The notes under the pieces are model-generated. The model saw nothing but the letters and a program-made list of their open reading frames with translations, was not told the origin of the DNA and searched no databases. A stretch of DNA of 64,000 nucleotides, taken from contig NW_026706160.1 of assembly GCF_029867415.1 (NCBI RefSeq), positions 1 to 64,000 on the forward strand. The letters run 5' to 3'. Shown here one piece after another: positions 21,801 through 31,002 of the stretch. The stretch is from Vicia villosa (lineage: Eukaryota; Streptophyta; Magnoliopsida; Fabales; Fabaceae). A program made the translations under genes and the position numbers. Within the stretch, counting starts at the first letter, position 1. Each line of letters begins with the position of its first letter.

Positions 21801-24800
21801 AGTTGCAGATGTTTATATGGATTGTCTACTGTATTTCTGTCAGATTCGAGCTGTTGCTAAAAAGGATGGAGATTCAAGTGGTAGTGATCCTAGCTTTAGA
21901 ATATCTGATACACCTGTTGTTGTATTTGGTTCACGAGCTCATCTAGAGGAGAAAGCTTTGGCTACAGTTAAGCACAGCCTTCTCCATTCTTTGTTTTCTT
22001 GTTGCCATGTGTATACGTCATCAGGGTTGAATAACCTTGCTTAACATCTGCAGAGGAAGTGGTACCGCAATTTTTTAATGAAGGGGTTCCATCTTGTGGT
22101 TTTATTGGCTGCTGGTCCTGGAATTCGTGATACACAGGTAATTGCCTACTTCATTAATTTGTGACCTTGCATTCTGATTTCAGTACCCAGATGGTTGGAA
22201 TACTAGTTTTTCATACGTGCTATTTTTTGCAAAAGCTTTTGCATGCATACTAAGTCATCAAAGCTATGCTAGGCGTTGTTGTAACATGAATATGTGTTGA
22301 TTTTCTGTTTTATTCGCTGCTTCTATGCTTTTGCTTGTGCATGTATATTTCATTTTGGTTTTTATTGTGTTTGATATTGACTTTGTACATTCACAGTGTG
22401 GTTTCAAGATGTTTACTAGGGCTGCAGCTAGGAAACTCTTTTCAAATGTCCGCTTGAAAAGGTGATTTTTCTGAGCACTTTATAGACTGCAATAATTTAT
22501 TGAATGTTGAAACTACTTCAAAACTGAGTAATAATAGAAAACCGATTTTTCTTGCCTTATCATGTCCGTAACTTGTTCGGACAATCTTTACCTCTTGTGT
22601 GGTAATCTCTACTTTTCTTCATTTTTATTCTGTCTTATTTGTTGTATCATTAGCCTATGCTCCTGTCCACACTCCAAAGGTTCTAATATGGAAGCGAACA
22701 AATTTATTTACAATACTCTAAATATATGAAGGAAATTTGAACACATAATTCTTTGGGTTTATTAGATATCTTGTATTTAGACCTTAATTATTTGCTAAGA
22801 ACTATTTGATATTATCGAAAAACAAGCATTTTATTATCCAGAAAAGGAAGAGCAAATTTTGACTCGTCATAAGATCTCTCACCATTATCTTTAAACTGCA
22901 TTGTTAAAATATTCCCAATCAAAAGGGCTTTCATGTTAAGCATTAACTCCATGGCAAGTTGTTGATTTAGCAGGATTCTATGCTTTAATCAACTTAGAGA
23001 TCTGTTGAAGAATCCCCTTTTTCTCTCTTTTATTCACACTGTTGGGCAGAGTTCCTGTTAGACCTTTCAGTTTTATAACTTTTATCAAATTATTAGGAGA
23101 ATTAGGGGGTAATTACTAGAATTATTATATTATTAAGAGCATTTATGTTTCATTAATTTGGAGTGTTTGTGTTTAGAATAAATAGGGGGTAATTGCTTTT
23201 ATTCATAACTAAAAAAAAACCCCTAATTTGGGGGAACTCAAAATTTATATTGAAAGAGTTTCGGAAGGCTAAATTTTCCAAAATTTTGTTTTAAAAATAT
23301 ATTAATAATAAACACTCTTTTATCATTCTATATAAAATCATTTTTTCAAAAAATGTCAAATATTTTTCTATATTTTTTTTAAAATTCGTTTTCGGAAGCC
23401 CTCCCCTCCAAACTCCCAAACAAAGCCTAAGAGAAACTATTAAGATCTCGAGATTGACGAGTTGAATAGAAAAATGGTCTTTGATCGATCATTATAGCTT
23501 ATCTTGATCCCTATGTTGTTAATCGCGGCTGGTGCGGCCGCTATCGCGGCGCGAAGCGGAAAAAACGAGACGGCCGCTTCCGGTCATACCGGTTAAGCGC
23601 GTTAGGGTGAAGCGGCCCAAAGCGGTCCAAAGCGGCCGCTATCGCGGGTTGCGGAGCGGATCTGATGCGGCCAAAAGCGCCGCTTTTGCTGTAGTCTCAA
23701 TTCAGGTCGGGTCAGATCCACAAAACCATTATTTTCAAACGCTAGAAGATGGGGGAGAGACGGAGTGGTGGAGAAGAAGATGGATGAGAGACGAAGTGGT
23801 GGAGAAGAAGATGGATGAGAAGACGAAGTGGTGGAGAAGCAGAAGTCGTGGAGAAGAAGAAGTCATGGAGAAGAAGATGAGATGATGTAGTGGAGAAAGA
23901 TGAGGTGGGGGTGACTCACAGAAAGAATAATAATATGATATAAGTGGGTGATTCATCAGTAACTATTTAAATAATAAAATAATGTAAAATAATGTTGAGA
24001 GTGGTTGTAAAGTCAGAAAAAGAAGAAACTCTTTCCAATGTACCAGCTGTATACACCTATGATTATAAAAATATAGTAATATGGTTTTTTGAACTAAACA
24101 ATAATAATAAATAATTATACTTAATTCTCTTAAAAATAAATAAATAATGCTATAAGTGCTATTAAAATATTTATTTTTTTAGATTCTTAATATAATATAT
24201 ATATGTGCTATTAAAATACTTATTTTTTAGTGACCGCATCACTAAAATAGCGTCCGCGTCGCACCCGATTTCCGCGCCGCTCCCATTTTGAGGTTGACCG
24301 CGCCGCGCCGCATTCCGAGATTAACAACATAGCTTGATCCATGAAGCTGACCCCACTTAGTAGGACAGAGCTTGATTGTTGTTGGGCAGAGTTCCTCATC
24401 TACATATGTCAACATTGTTGTACTCTAATTTCCTGTACGTAGTCTTCTAGTAAATAGACAGAAAAATAGAAGCTAATCACTCTCGTGAATTTAGATATGG
24501 AAAAAACTTAACTACAAGTCCTTAGGTGTGGTTTATACTATTTTCCAATGAAAATATGACAAGTGTATTTAAATATCATTTAGTGAGTGAAAATAGGAGA
24601 AAATTGCATATGTGAAGGAGGAAATTATACACTTGTCATGTTTTCATTGGAAAATAATATAAACCACACAAGGAATTATATCTAAGTTTTCTCCTTTACA
24701 TATTATATCTGCACTATAAAATTGGCCCCCGTGCTTTCCTCTATTATTTGGTATAATTTTTCTTGTAAAGCCTCTTTAGTAAAATCGTGTCTATTACTAG

Positions 24801-25794
24801 GTAGTAGTCAATAGCGGCCTAGAGTGCCGCTTTCGTGGCGGAGAGGAGGCTGTTTGCAGTGGGAAGGCTGGTGGTGGTGCGGAATAGGGTCGCAGGCGCT
24901 CCTAGGGTTTTCGCGGGTCTTGGCCTGGATCGGATTCTGGGCCACTTTTTTATTTTTCACTTGAAAAATCAAAATTTAACCCTTAAAATAAAAACATTTC
25001 AAGGGTAATTTGGGCTATTTGCTTTCGTTTGGAGTTGTAAACTGTTTCAAGGCTTCAAGCTTGTCGTTCTCTCTGCAGTTTGTTTATCCTCCTTCAACCT
25101 TCATCTTCCTTTTTCTTATTTCTTTAACTCATTTCTTTTTCCCCGTGTTCTCTCTCTCTTCTTTTCTTGGGGACGGCGTTCGGGGCTGCTATCTGGGATT
25201 GACTACCTAAATCTATTATGATAAAAGTACGCTGTGCTGTCGCTCGTTTTTTCTATAACTTGCTTGAAAGAACATGAAAAATAGAACGTCGTGAAGGAAA
25301 TGATCTGATCTGATTCTTTTATCTTGTAGGGTTTTTTTTAACTCTTCAACCTTTGGTTCTGTAAGGCTCATACATTTTTTTGGTGGATTCAAATAGACTA
25401 ATACAAGCACCACATGTATACAACTCTTAGAAAAAAAAGAAGTATAATGGACACGAACTAGAAAGTCATAAATAATGAATAATGTTTTGATTTCTGGAAG
25501 ATAATGCATGCATACACATGTATACAACTCTTAGAAAAAAAAGAATTATATGTGCTGAAAGCTTTATACTTTTCTTTAATAGCCTTTGTCATTCTCTGCA
25601 GGTGGTGCTTTGATGTTGAATTGGTCTTTTTGTGCAAGTGGTTTCAGATCCCAATTTTAGAAATTTCTGTAATTTGGTCTGAGATTCCAGGATCCAAAGT
25701 GAATCTTCTTAGTATACCAAACATGGTTTGGGAGCTTCTGCTAATGTCCGTAGGGTACAGGATTGGTATATGGAGAATCTCCAATTCCACCTGA
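18892..25794 (+). CDS. ALG5: Dolichyl-phosphate beta-glucosyltransferase (ALG5), ten exons
   Basis: This ER-membrane enzyme transfers glucose from UDP-glucose to dolichyl phosphate, making the Dol-P-Glc used to glucosylate the N-glycan precursor. Exons: 18892-18992, 19111-19159, 20612-20718, 21026-21071, 21391-21525, 21649-21738, 21844-21966, 22054-22137, 22397-22461, 25602-25794. All introns begin GT and end AG, phases agree, and the sum is 993 nt (330 residues plus TGA), the usual plant length. Residues about 3-26 are one hydrophobic membrane anchor. The GT2 domain follows: SLIIPAFNEE near 60, VVIIDDGSVDGT at 102-113, GRNHGKGEAIRK near 135-146, the metal/nucleotide motif DAD at 160-162, DTQCGFKMF around 243-251 and RWCFDVEL at 267-274. 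The start is the first ATG, directly before the anchor. Nothing in the coding sequence looks broken. The last intron is 3.1 kb and holds several MITEs. Identification is by motif and overall match to the family as I know it. Confidence 0.93.
23511..24334. mobile_element. hAT-type MITE (824 bp) with perfect 8-bp target duplication
   Basis: Both ends carry the 14-bp inverted repeat CTATGTTGTTAATC (23511-23524 and the reverse complement at 24321-24334). CTTGATCC flanks it directly on both sides (23503-23510 and 24335-24342), an 8-bp duplication as made by hAT transposases. The ends are very GC-rich (GCGGCCGC/GCGCCGCGCCGC); the centre has GGAGAAGAAGATGGATGAGA purine-rich repeats (23755-23880) and AT-rich DNA. 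The open frame at 23532-23885 is low-complexity and not considered a gene. Confidence 0.9.
24503..24690. mobile_element. Hairpin MITE of about 188 bp
   Basis: The two halves are inverted repeats of about 60 bp: AAAACTTA then GTGTGGTTTATA.TATTTTCC, AATGAAAA.ATGACAAGTGTAT, and the reverse complement up to TAAGTTTT. The transcript would fold into a long imperfect hairpin. I cannot define a target duplication. It lies in ALG5 intron 9. Confidence 0.75.
24797..25211. mobile_element. Probable MITE with TAGGTAGT ends
   Basis: The left end is CTAGGTAGTAGTCAATAGCGGC and the right end, read in reverse, is TTTAGGTAGTCAAT followed by AGATAGCAGC, an imperfect inverted repeat. TCTATTA occurs immediately outside both ends (24790-24796 and 25212-25218), a likely target duplication of 7-8 bp. 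The interior is 415 bp, with GC-rich left and CT-rich right parts; the open frame at 25010-25210 is part of it and not taken as a gene. Confidence 0.5.
25411..25545 (+). repeat. 31-bp direct repeat near the 3' end of ALG5 intron 9
   Basis: CACATGTATACAACTCTTAG followed by eight A and GA occurs at 25411-25441 and again at 25515-25545, 104 bp apart. It may mark a small duplication or a decayed insertion. It lies within 60 bp of the last exon's acceptor region. Confidence 0.7.
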
Positions 25795-26314
25795 GCTTCA
25801 ATGATCAATATTGGGAAGAAAATTGGCATTTTCCTATCCACAGAGTGACATGTTAATGATAAATTTAAAGTTTGTAGGTCTAGTCATAACTTTCTGGATT
25901 ATGCACTTCAGGATGGGGTCATGAATGCTTTGTTTTTTTTCCCTTTTTGTTTTTTTACTAGATAAAAAGTATTCAACAATTCATAATTATACCATTTACT
26001 ATTGTTATTTCTTACATAGTTAACACTCCCCAGAAAACATTTCATTCCTTAGGTGCCCATTTGAAAGAGAATAGCTTACATTGGTGAGTTATTTCGATGT
26101 TTTTTTACTCATCATTGTCTGTGGGATGTATTACAAAACATGTAATCGGACCGGGATTGGTGTATTTTGTTCTTAAAACAATCTGCAGGATTTTCTTTTG
26201 GGTTGCTAATTGTGTCATACATTGACATTAAATGATTGATCAACGGGTTTATTAGTTTTGTAATCCCATTTGTTAACTTGCATTTCTCACATTCTTTTCC
26301 CACACTTACTCACA
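25795..26314 (+). other. ALG5 3' untranslated region and intergenic DNA
   Basis: No coding sequence is recognised. The 3' UTR presumably ends in the first few hundred bases; GATAAATTTAAAG around 25858 is only a weak polyadenylation context. The rest is AT-rich without repeats that I can name. Confidence 0.4.
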
Positions 26315-27132
26315 CAGTGTTTTAAAAACCGGACCGGTCATCGAACCAGTGAGGGTACGGGGTCACTGGTTTATCGGTCGAACCACTGTGTCACTGGTCG
26401 AATTGCACGACCAAATCGGATTAAACCGGATTAAATCGGATAACTCGGTTGAATAGACCTGTCATTATATAGGTATAAAACTGGTCGAACCGGATGATTC
26501 AGTCTCTAAAAAAATATAACTAGCTTTTAAATTTTTTAATAATATCATATCATAAATTCACAATTTCATAACTTAAATTCAAATTTTAAACAAAGGTATT
26601 ATACATAACAAAATAGTAAAAAATTACAAAGTCTAATTGCAAATAAAGTCTAATTACAACATAATTTAATTGAATAATTTATAACAAAATAACTCCAATG
26701 TGTACCAAATTTAATTCAAAATAGGATCCTCCTAAAAAGAAAATCAAATAAAATTCAATATGTTTATGCTATTTAAGAAAATTTATTAGCAAATATAACA
26801 AATAGACAATAAAGTTTTTAATTTGTCACTAAAAAACTATGTGAGAATGCTATTTAAGTAATACACTACTAAATATATTAAAAAAAAAGTTTAAAAGAAA
26901 TGTCAAAAAAAAAAGTTTAAAAAATTTTTTTAAAAAAAAGTTAAAAAAAAAGTTAAAAAAAACAAAAAAAAAAAGCAATTAAACCGCCGGTTTTCCTGGT
27001 TTTCTCGGTTTTCACCGATTCCCACCGGTTTGATGGCATACCCGATCTGACTATTGAACCAGACCGGTTACCTGACTGGTTTCCGGTTCGACCGGTCTGA
27101 CCGGCCGGTCCGGTCCGGTTTTTAAAACATTG
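26315..27132. mobile_element. Non-autonomous hAT element with CCGG-rich terminal inverted repeats
   Basis: The left end is CAGTGTTTTAAAAACCGGAC and the right end, read in reverse, is CAATGTTTTAAAAACCGGAC, about 23 bp with one mismatch. CTCACACA lies on both sides (26309-26316 and 27133-27140); on the left it overlaps the first two bases of the inverted repeat, as if one CA had been lost, so an 8-bp hAT target duplication is likely. The interior has no ORF and contains runs of A. The first 400 bp or so are homologous to the terminus of the transposase-bearing element ending at 18317. Confidence 0.82.
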
Positions 27133-27249
27133 CTCACACATCTCTCTTGAATAATGACTGTAAATAGTAAAAACTATGAAATTTGTGTAATATTTCATTG
27201 TTGTATTTGTATGTACCCACTTTTTTTCCTGTATCCATTTCATACTTTT

Positions 27250-28380
27250 TCGTCGAAACCAAAAGTAATGATGATATTAAAAAAGAAAAGCCTGTCCATT
27301 ATGACGTCTGCAATGTTGTTTAGAAAACCTCAAGAATATTATATGGAACTTGGAAGATTAGAAAAGCATGAGAATCAAGATAAGAAATCCAAAGGTATCA
27401 CTTTAAAGGTTGATTCAAAAGAAGTAGAAAAGGAGGACTCTTCAGAAGAAGAGAACTTCATGCTTCTTATAAAAAAATTAGGCAAATGGTTTGGTAATAA
27501 TGAGAATTCTAACTTTGTGAAAAAGAATAAAGTTTTTAATAAGAAAGAAGCCTCTATATCAACACAAAGTGTTACTTTCTATGATATGGGAAACATGGAC
27601 ATATAAAGACGGACTGAAAACTTCCCAAAAAAAAAGTAGTTTCAAAAGAAGAAATGAGTCAAAGCCTAAAAGAGTCTAGATTGCATGGAATGATAATGAA
27701 GCAAGTTTATTATCTGATTCGAAAAGTAAAGAATGCGTAAATTTTGCATTGATGGCATCACACAATTTCGATGATGAAGAAGAAGAGGATAGTAATGAAA
27801 TATCTTTTTATAATGATGATGCACAAGGTTCTATTGAATTACTCAATGAATGTAAAATTCTGTATAAAACGGCGTCAACACAAAAGAAACAAATTTAATC
27901 TCTTGAAGAGATTGACACCATGTAAAAAGATTTTGAAGTCGAAAAAAAATATTATGTTGACAAAGAAAAATATAATTTTACATGCAAAGAGTGTGATTCA
28001 CTTTCTTTTCAAATTGTCCAATTAAAAAGAGTTTTTGAAAGATATGAAAAAGGATAAATTGGATTCGACAATGTCCTTAGTCAACAAATACATTCCAATG
28101 ATAAAAGTGGACTTGATTATTCTAAATTTGATAAACCAAATACTAGTGAAACTATCTTTGTTAAGGCAAGTGACCAATCCAACAAAGAGAAAGTGAATAA
28201 AGCACAAAAGTTCATCATCATCCTAAGAAGATATTTCCTATTAAGAAATCTTATGTTCCTAGATATAGAAATAATTTTGTTCTTACATGTTTTTATTATG
28301 GTATTATTGGTCACATACCTAATACTTGCTATGTAAGAAATTTTACTGTGGAAACTGGGCATTATGTGTGGGTAAAAAAA
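27250..28380 (+). pseudogene. Host Ty1/copia element: gag remnant
   Basis: 27271-27606 is open and reads FRKPQEYYMELGRLEKHENQ and VDSKEVEKEDSSEEENFMLL, the C-terminal half of a copia gag. Further pieces follow in shifting frames: IAWNDNEASLLSDSKSKECV and NFALMASHNFDDEEEEDSNE around 27675-27805, a coiled-coil-like SLEEIDTM segment, and a degenerate zinc knuckle (GIIGHIPNTCY) near 28300. Several stops and frameshifts break it. The N-terminal gag and any 5' LTR are missing; the hAT element at 26315 ends about 120 bp upstream. It is the 5' part of the element opened by the SIRE insertion at 28817. Confidence 0.75.
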
Positions 28381-28439
28381 GAAACTAATTATGAATGACC
28401 CAAGGCACGTTGTTTACCTAACAAAACTTAATTTTTTTT

Positions 28440-28816
28440 TGTAGGCGTGCTTGAAGACCACTACAAATCTTTAGTATTTTGATAGTGGTTGCTCGAAGCA
28501 TATGACGAGAGACATAAGCAGATTTTCAAATCTAGTGCTTAAGGCCAAGGGTTATGTCACTTATGGGGACAACAACAAAGGAAAAATTCTTGACATTGGA
28601 AAAGTTGGAGCACCACCTTTCACAACTATTGAAGATGTACTTTATGTTGAATGACTAAAGCATAATCTTCTAAGCATAAGTCAACTTTGTGACAAAGGCT
28701 TCAAAATCAAGTTTCATCAAATATGAATGCTTGATTGAAGATGAAGTCACTCATGAGATAAAACTCAAAGGTAAAAGAATCAATAATAATTTTATGATGT
28801 CTTTAGATGATTTATC
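28440..28816 (+). pseudogene. Host Ty1/copia element: aspartic protease remnant
   Basis: The frame near 28475 reads YFDSGCSKHMTRDISRF, the copia protease signature (DSG; usually W.LDSGCS.HMTG), followed by LKHNLLSISQLCDKGFKI, which leads to the GAG-pre-integrase domain. A TGA replaces a residue before LKHNLLS, and a frameshift follows near 28725. At 28816 the element is interrupted by the SIRE insertion; its sequence and frame resume at 49479 once that insertion and one target duplication are set aside. Confidence 0.8.
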
Positions 28817-28843
28817 TGAAGGATAGAAAAACACTTAGAAAGG

Positions 28844-28879
<36 letters not shown>

Positions 28880-29987
28880 TGAATAAGTGTAGCTTTAAAA
28901 CTTGTAAGATAAAAACAATTTGCACAATGATTTTTATCCTGGTTCGTTGTTAACTAAACTACTCCAGTCCACCCCCTTGGAGTGATTTACCTCACCTGAG
29001 GATTTAATCCACTAATCACACGAGATTACAATGGTTTTCCACTTAGACAACTTCTAAGTCTTCTAGAGTATACTGATCACAACCTGATCACTCTAGGAAC
29101 AATCTGCTTAGATACCCTCTAAGACTTTCTAGAGTATTCTGATCAACAACCTGATCACTCTAGTTCTTACAAATTAATGTAAACAAATTCTAAGAGTTAC
29201 AATGCTTCTAATAAAGCTATTATCAGAACTGTGATTTTCTCTTAAGTTTAAGCTTAATCTCACTAATGTATTACAACAGCAATGTAGTGAGGTTGAAGAT
29301 GAAGTTGAGAGCTTTTGATTTGAACAGCGTTTCAGCATTTTTGAATCGAGTGTTATGTTCAAAGTTCGTAACCTTGCTTCTCATCAGAACTTCATATTTA
29401 TAGGCGTTAAAGAAGATGACCGTTGGGATCATTTAATGCTTTGCGTATTCTGTACAACATTGCATTTAATGTTTCACTCTTTTGTCAACTACCTCGAGCC
29501 TTGCTTTTGCTGTGTCTACTGATGTTGCCTTTAATAGCTTTCAACATTTCTTTTGTCAATCAGCGTAGCCTGCCAGCTAGTACTTGCTTCTGATTTGATG
29601 TTTGTGTTAACAACGTTTGAATATCATCAGATTCAAACAGCTTGGTGCAGAGCATCTTCTTGTCTTCTGACCTTGAAGTGCTTCTGAGCGTGATACCATG
29701 AGAACTTCAGTGCTTCTGCTTCTGATCTCAAGTTCTTCTGATGCTTCCATAGACCATGTTCTGATTCTGCTTGACCATCTTCTGATGTCTTGCCAGACCA
29801 TGTTCTGATGTTGCATGCTGAACCTTCTGAGTCAGTGCTTCTTGCGCTGATTTTGTGCATACTCTTTATATAATTCCTGAAATGGAAATTGCATAGTATT
29901 AGAGTACCACATTATCTCATACAAAATTCATATATATTGTTATCATCAAAACTAAGAATATTGATCAGAACAAATCTTGTTCTAACA
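28817..29987 (-). repeat. SIRE 3' LTR (left copy)
   Basis: 1171 bp, bounded by TG and CA. It carries a run of 33 G (28845-28877; C on the element's strand) near its U5 end, against 13 G in the other LTR. It has several substitutions relative to the other copy, clustered around 29405-29560, so the two LTRs have diverged by clearly more than those of the gypsy element inside. The inner side is the polypurine tract AAAAAGGGTGAGAT (minus strand, 29988-30001). Confidence 0.9.
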
Positions 29988-31002
29988 ATCTCACCCTTTT
30001 TGATGATGACAAAAACATATATAAATGATATGAATTTGCGATCAGAATATCAGACGGCTAAAGACAATTACACAGCTATAGCATAAGCATATAAACATAG
30101 TGTGTGAATATGTCTCCCCCTAAGATTAACAATCTCCCCCTGAGATAAATAATCTCCCCCTGAAATAAATACTGGAAGAAATTTATAAATAAAGGACTTC
30201 CCTGAGTATTTTTCATTTCAGTTGAGACGATCACATATGCTTAGATCTTCAGAACATTCATAGCTTCTGATTCTTGCTTCCATAGGACAGCTTCAGAGCT
30301 TGAATTTCTTCTTGAATCATTGCATGCTAGATTGTATCAGAACATTGTTGAATGTACCAGAGAATCATCAGAGCATCTCTACATCCTGAAATGTTACAGA
30401 ACAAGCTAAACGACAAAAGTCAGAGCATGAATGAATCAGAACATAAAATATGTATCAGAACATATAATATGTATTAGAGCAAAAACAATAATGTTTCAGG
30501 GCATATTTAGAACTAAAACATGCATCAGAACATATAAGGAATAAGAATGAGTTAGAGAATATTCTATCATCAGAATATCATAACATTCTTCCTTCTTGCT
30601 TCTGATTCTTGAAGCTTCATAGCACTCAGCTTGCTTCAAATTCCATGAGCTTGATTCCATACAGAATTGCTTTTCCCCATGCCTTTGCTTTTCATGTTGA
30701 GCTTTTAAGAAGATCTTCACTTCCTGCAAAACACTCAAAGACACAGAACTTGCAATTTCTTGTTAGAAATGTGGAGACTTTCTCCCAGCAACTGATAATA
30801 TAAATCATATCATTTATCACATTTTCTCCCCCTTTTTGTCATAACATCAAAAACACAAAAGATTCAGATGAAAAACAAAACAATTATGAGAGAAAAGAAG
30901 ATAACTTTCATTGATTGCAAAAGGAGAATTGTCAGATGTACAAGGAAAATGCATAGAAGACAGATGCAAGAAACAAAGAGAAACTACTAAGACACAAAAG
31001 GA
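29988..31002 (-). other. SIRE 3' non-coding region with repeated polypurine tracts
   Basis: Between the extra ORF and the 3' LTR lies about 1 kb without genes, rich in CTTCTGA/TCAGAAG words. On the minus strand GGGGGAGA recurs at 30113-30120 and 30128-30135, again near 30156 and in the stretch around 30823-30833, besides the tract next to the LTR. Multiple polypurine tracts are known from this copia lineage. No ORF here appears real. Confidence 0.6.

Larger units (their letters stand above)
22462..25601 (+). other. ALG5 intron 9, a 3.1-kb transposon-laden intron
   Basis: This intron separates the exon ending at codon 267 from the final exon. It contains the hAT MITE 23511-24334, a hairpin MITE 24503-24690, a MITE-like segment 24797-25211 and a direct repeat at 25411/25515. 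A phrase GTTGGGCAGAGTTCCT is present on both sides of the hAT MITE (about 23042 and 24380), so some host sequence was also duplicated. The other ALG5 introns are 118 to 1452 bp. Confidence 0.85.

Noticed and set aside
23511..24334. GC-rich block as a CpG-island gene or an exon of ALG5
   Set aside because: It has perfect terminal inverted repeats and an 8-bp duplication, and ALG5 exons 9 and 10 join in phase without it.
27154..27250. Start of the 27154-27606 open frame as the true gag start
   Set aside because: The first 30 or so residues are hydrophobic and unrelated to gag; they come from sequence next to the hAT element. The recognisable gag part begins later, so the element is 5'-truncated.
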